From NCBI GenBank assembly GCA_019843655.1, contig JACDQD010000005.1, positions 26,670,954 to 26,734,953 of the forward strand: a DNA stretch of 64,000 nucleotides, given 5' to 3'. Both the position numbers and the translations under genes were made by a program. The notes below the pieces were generated by a model, which ran no database searches, was not told the DNA's origin, and worked only from the letters and a program-made list of their open reading frames with translations. Position 1 is the stretch's first letter; each line of letters starts with the position of its first letter. This document shows, in pieces, positions 58,429 to 64,000 of this stretch. This DNA is from Lethocerus indicus (taxonomy: Eukaryota; Arthropoda; Insecta; Hemiptera; Belostomatidae).

Positions 58429-61400
58429 TTGAAGGTGCCGAGATTATCCACAGTTCAGACCAGGAATCCGCAGTAACTCAAACAACAAAAAAGAATAACA
58501 GGCGGAGGGGGAGAGCGTGGCACGACAAAGGAATGCGACGGGGAAGAACGCGAACTGGAGCCTGCGACTGTGGAGGTAAGACAACCGAGCCCAACCGCCC
58601 GCCGGCAGCTTTCTGCACAGATAATAGCGGAGAAAGTGCACAGCTATCATCAGCTAGCATCTCGCACAACTACACTCGCAAAACAGAGCACGCTCGCCCC
58701 TGTAGTTTTCCCCCGTAATACATCGCTTGGTTTAAGATTATGTTGGAGAGTTTAAATGTCTTCAAACAATACAATGTACCATAAGTTATTTGGTACATCA
58801 GTCAGTCCATTTCAATAATATTTTTAAAACGTATAGTCTATAAATTATGAGATGGAAATGTCCAAAATGCCAAAATGACAACACAAGAATCGGAAAATAC
58901 TAGACGTTATTACAGAACGCCATTCACGAATAATGCGACGTTAACAGGAGAAATAATCTGTTATGGATATGTGGTGATAGGACAGTAGAATTTCGTCGGG
59001 TGAAATTCTCGGTGCTTTTTTCTCGTTCTTTATTCTCCGGTCGGTATTCGGAGAATTTTCTTTTTCATGGTTCTTGAGTTTGATCTCCGGATTCTCTACA
59101 TCTTCTTCATCGTGTTCTGTTGGTACCTCACCGCGAATCTTCGCTAGGGATACTTAGCCTCTTTTCGGAGGATTTTCATTGTTGTCTACTGACGAAATCT
59201 CTGACACAGCAAACATAATTTAAAGCATAAACGGAAAAAAATTAAAACACGAGTGTATTATTTTAATAGGGTTAAATTTTCAGCTTATTTAGGCGAGGGA
59301 ATTATGTTTTCCAGGTGTTATGTTCCAGGTACACGGGACGGACGGGAGCGAAGATCAGACCGTAGTTGGCTGGGGCAGTTAATACGATCAGGGTTTGCGT
59401 TCAAACCCGTGCCGAATTTTCCAATCTCGCGTGTTTGGACCCCTCAGCCGCCCTTTTTCTGTTAGTTTTGTGAATGGATTGGGGGCTGGGTTGGGCCCTA
59501 TTGTGACCCTTGTGTTTGAACAGTCGGGTTTGTGCGTGGGCACTGTCCAAGCACGGCCCTTCACAATGGACACTCATTATGCGCCCTGATACCTCCCTTC
59601 CCCCTCGGGCCCTCCATTGCCGGCACCAATTACGAAAAGTTCATTTCGCATTCAAACATCGAGTTTTCGGCCCGTGCAGGGGCACGGAGGAGGGCCTCCA
59701 CCGTATCGTAGTAATCGCTCCACAATCCAGATTTAGTGCCCGGACGTAGCCGAATATAATCTCCGAGGATAAGGTAGACCTACGGGAAAATTTGCATTGT
59801 GTCAGGTAGAATTTCAAACTTGAATTATAATTTAGAGCCATATAATACCGGGTACCGAGGGAAAACAGAAAGATGATAGATTGATATCAGGCTTGTTTAT
59901 ATACAAGTAAATCATTGAGTAAAAACGCGAAAATGCTTGAAATAATGATGCATTTTAAAAATGTGAACATAGAGCCATCTATATATACGAAGAGAGGAAG
60001 ACCAACGAGGGGGGGTACAGGACCATAGCCGACCTGGTTATCCGTTAATAGATGAGAAAGTTCCGTAACAATGAAAAACAACATAAATTAAGAACATTTA
60101 ACATTAGGCCTAAAAGAACTAAGGAGCGGCCTGGTAGACTTGATTTTTTTAATATTAATGATTATAATAACATAATATTATAACACAAAGGATGTTATAA
60201 TGCGTGTTTGATGTTTTATGTGACCTGTAAATAATAGTCTAGAGGAATCGTTCGAGTGATTTCTTTCAATTACTTCGGCAGTTTGGAATCTGAAATATGG
60301 CATTCATATTGAAGCGAACGGCGCGGAAAGTAATTAGGAAAACGTTCGGTCAAAGAGACTCCAGTAAAAAGGAGAACTTGAATAATACGCCAATAATGTA
60401 CGGGCCATAACATGGAGAAAAACGGTAAGCTTGACAAAGATTTTTCTTATTTTTCCAACCGTTCCCGAGGAGGTAATATAGCGAGGGCCGGCCCCTCTCA
60501 GCCGGCGCCCGTTTAACAATGACGAGAAAATTCGTTGTCGAGAGCTCTCGACCCCGGACGTAGCTTTTATCACTGAAAGGGGGAAAATAAATTTCCAGGA
60601 AAAATTAAATAAATTTACGGGGAACAGAAATTTACAGAAAAGTGGGAAAGTAAATGATCTCGTTTAACTTGTTTACAGAAGAAACCCTAAATACGAATAG
60701 GCGAATACGGCGTTTCATCAAAAATAAGTCTAGCGACAATCTGTTTCTATTTCTGAAATTTCTTCTACTTTCTTCTTCTACTAGTAGTATACCTTTTATA
60801 AAGGCTTAATGAGCGTTGTCAGTGTGTACTTCAGTATTTTTAACTATTGTTCTAAGTTGTTCTTATTATAGATGCCAAGTAATTATCGCCAGGGTCATCT
60901 TAAAAGGGTCCAATTAAACAAATGAGAAAAGTACATAGGTGATGTGCCAGATGTCGGTCTGTTTCCAAACGCGTTTGTGCCTGTCATTGCAAATATTGCA
61001 AACGCTGACAATTGAATAATCGCCGTTATTAAAAACATTCTACTGGTGCAAGGAGAGGCCGAAAGACTAGAGGATATGGCTCGTTACATCGTTTAAACAT
61101 CGAATAAATTACAAGTTGAAGTAGGGTAATTGTTATTGTTATTTCGAATGTGTTTTCTCGACAAATATTCGTGAGTCCTTGACCACGGTGAAGAGGCAAA
61201 CACTTTTGATTCAAAAACGTTTCCTGCAATTAAGGCCAATTCGTAGTAGAGCATTGATTCCTAAAATGACATTCGAGAATGAAATTTATAACATTGAAAT
61301 AATAACGGTTTTGATCATCGGGATTTAAAAAGTGCAAACCAAACAAGAACGGAGGGTTTATCATTAAATGCGATAACGTTAGTCAATCAGATCAGAGTGA

Positions 61401-64000
61401 AACGGAAAACAATTATCTTTAGAATCACAAGAGTCATACTTTTATCTCTGTTACTCAGTAAGAGCATGAGAAGGAGAAAGGGAGAAGGAGCAAGAGGATA
61501 TGATTGTTTTAATTTTCTATATTAATTTCCATAAGAAACTGCACTTCTATCTTCATTTGAACTTATTACTGACCCCTTACGGTTTTTCTCATTTGATGCG
61601 ACTTGTATACGCAGCATTATTAATTCTAAAAATAAATAAATAGGCACATTTTTAGACCTCATTTTTAAACCTCATTGAAACAACGCCATTTTGCTTGTGT
61701 TGACCTCTTATTGATTGACCTCGTATGTTGTGAAACATGCATTTCAAATTCACTCGAGGTCTCTAAATATTTTTAATTTGCAAATTGAATTTCCTTATAT
61801 GCCCGTTGCAAAATAGCTTGGCTCAATCAACCACAATTAATAACGAGCTTCCTTGAAAACGATAAATAGATTGTCACCACTATAATTCTTTAGCTCTTAA
61901 TAATGAAAAGAGACGAATTTTCAGAAAATAGCACGCCGAGTAACACTTCGCCGAAGAGGGTTACGCGGACGGGGCGGCCTCGAAACTGGAATTGGCTCCG
62001 GGACATTTACCATCGTACGTTTCCCAACGACCCCAAACCGAGCTGTAATTTACACTTTTAGATTGTCCGTCTTATTTTTATTTCCCCGAATATCACTCCT
62101 TGAAATATACTATCACGGGGTGAGAGGAAGTTTATCTTATTTTGAAATAAAAAGAAATCTCATTAGCCTAAAATCCGCCCGAATCGGATTCGATACGGGC
62201 GACGATCGACGACTGGAGAAGTATATAAAAAAAACAGCACGGGTAGGGCCATCTTCTAAATGAGGCCGGCGAAATACTAAAGTCACTCGATTTATATCTG
62301 GACAGTCTGTCCCTGTTTGCGTTCGAAATGGTTTACTCTAATGGTTGGAACCACATTTATTTTTTTTCTTGACTCTTACCGGTTCAAATTTGAACAGACG
62401 TGCCGCCAAGGCGACATATATTAATAACTTTGGAATCTGTTTCGAGTTTATTCGAAATACCGAAAACATTTTCGCATACGAAGAAAGAATATTCAAATGA
62501 CCTCGTAAATAAACTCGCATGTTGCGGTCATCCATGCACGAGGTTTCGCAATAGGACCGAATTTGCCCAACGAGGTAGGTAATTACACGTTTGTTATGTT
62601 ATGTTTAGTGAATATTTGATTGATGACACCCGTTACCGCTTTTCCGAACTGGCCATAATTTTAGATTTAATGTCGAAGTCGATTGTAAACCCGCTTCCAA
62701 TTTATCCATTTTGGTCCGGCATTTAACCGAACGGGGTCCGTGTATTTGACTTTATAGCGGCGTGTGCCATAAACAGGACAGATAGCGTGACGCGAGCCCG
62801 GATAACCGAGACTGAGGCGCACCTTTCCTCCTTCCCATATGGCGGTGGTGTCGGAGCCGGCGTCCACCGTTCGCGCCTTCCAAGGATGAACGAACGGGCC
62901 GGCTCCTTCTTTATTTTTACGGGCACACAGGCGCACGCGGGCACGCGGTTTTTTCCCATTCGCCGCGCCAATTCGAAGGCGACCCGCCTTGCAAAACTGG
63001 CAACTTATTACATCGCTGTCGCCCCTCACATACCGTCGCCAGTTGATTATTAGTCCCTGGAATGACGTGGAAATTTGAACAAGACACTATGCACTGGGCG
63101 CTTTCGGCGTTGCTTTTATTTATATATAAAACTAACATTAAATTACGTCATTTTGTTTTCATTTACCAATGTGCAATGAGTTTATTTCTGCAAGGTAACA
63201 TTCGGACAAATGACTAACATAAAATGTGAAGAACTGTAAATCCATAAATTAAAACATCCCATTGCGGCTGCTCTATTGGTTAATGACCCAGTAGTTTTGT
63301 TCTAACTTTTGGCCTGTAATTGTTTTGTATATAGGGTAATATAAGCTAGAGCTGTGGGGTTGCCGACAGTGCGTACACAAGTATACCACTAGGGAGACGA
63401 AAATGATGCGAGGAAGTTAATGTGGCACGGGCGATAAGATATTGAATATTCTTGGGATATTGATCAAGATATTGAACAAAGGAAAACCGATGAGGCAAGT
63501 GTACCTCATACCAATTTACGTGTAGGGTCTCATTATTTGGCAAAACTTGACAATGTAGTGACAGTCAAGACCGGAAAAAATAGCTCTAGAAATATCTTTG
63601 TAGTTTTACAGGTGGGGCAAATTAAGTGATTTATTTATTTAGTTTCGACATTTGATATTGGCTCAACTGCGCAATGATACGAGCCTTTACTAAGTAAAAT
63701 ATTGTATTTTCATAATTGTATTTCAATGCTTACACAAATAATATATTCATATTTGTGGAAATGTATCGGTTCGAATTAATTTACATTTTTGCATACATGA
63801 ATATTTCAACGGAGCATTCCATAAATATACATATTGAAATTTGGGATGTAAATAACGCACAAAAGCCGGGCGCGAATTTGGAAGGGAGCCGGTTTATAAT
63901 TGAAATATAATATATTCGAATATTTGAAGATGTTTGTACCGAATTGCTATTCGAAATGGCCGTCTCAAACACTGTAGTTTACTTCGCCAAGAATAGTTAA
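58429..64000. other. Upstream flank without recognised genes
   Basis: The part nearest 58430-58720 is GC-rich and may be the antiporter's 5' UTR and promoter. Beyond it I see AT- and GC-rich patches and short open frames (the longest on the minus strand at 62667-63029, in a GC-rich patch) but nothing identifiable. Confidence 0.4.

Noticed and set aside
62667..63029. 120-codon minus-strand open frame
   Set aside because: Lies in a locally GC-rich patch with three overlapping open frames; the peptide resembles nothing known to me.

Overview
The window is nuclear DNA of an arthropod, most likely an insect. All recognisable genes are split by GT-AG introns. One is a Methuselah-type GPCR, a family known from insects and some other arthropods, and the flanking DNA carries microsatellites, foldback elements and a 71-bp satellite. 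The exact order cannot be read from the sequence. The strong CpG contrast between genes suggests a lineage with gene-body DNA methylation rather than a fly.

Layout. (1) 82-1943 (+): last four exons of an Integrator subunit, best match INTS5 (3'-end processing of snRNAs and promoter-proximal attenuation in the nucleus); the 5' part lies outside the window. (2) 3073-9690 (+): a complete 16-exon IFT80 gene (IFT-B subunit, WD40 plus helical repeats, cilium assembly). Both lie in AT-rich, CpG-poor DNA. (3) 10551-18647 (+): a five-exon Methuselah-like GPCR with three Lys-Cys-Cys repeats in its ectodomain. It has one GC-AG intron and a 1-nt frameshift between TM6 and TM7. (4) 20656-51193 (-): a ten-exon NHA (SLC9B-type) Na+/H+ antiporter, convergent with the GPCR, with large introns. 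A candidate upstream first exon at 58353-58428 implies two N-terminal isoforms. From about 10.2 kb onward the DNA is richer in GC and CpG.

Repeats. The introns of the antiporter carry a family of foldback elements whose arms match a small hammerhead-ribozyme layout, as in Penelope-like elements. They also carry a 12-13-copy 71-bp satellite whose unit is nearly the same as the terminal inverted repeat of a 194-bp MITE-like element 15 kb away. The two modules occur in the same order at both loci (22.9-24.3 kb and 38.7-39.1 kb), suggesting a composite element. An orphan candidate terminal exon lies at 36579-36749.

The four genes have no evident shared pathway; this looks like an ordinary gene neighbourhood. 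The most interesting items are the hammerhead-like elements and their satellite partner, the antiporter's alternative N-termini, and the CpG contrast. Exon boundaries were set by hand from splice consensus, reading phase and remembered family sequences. No search was run.
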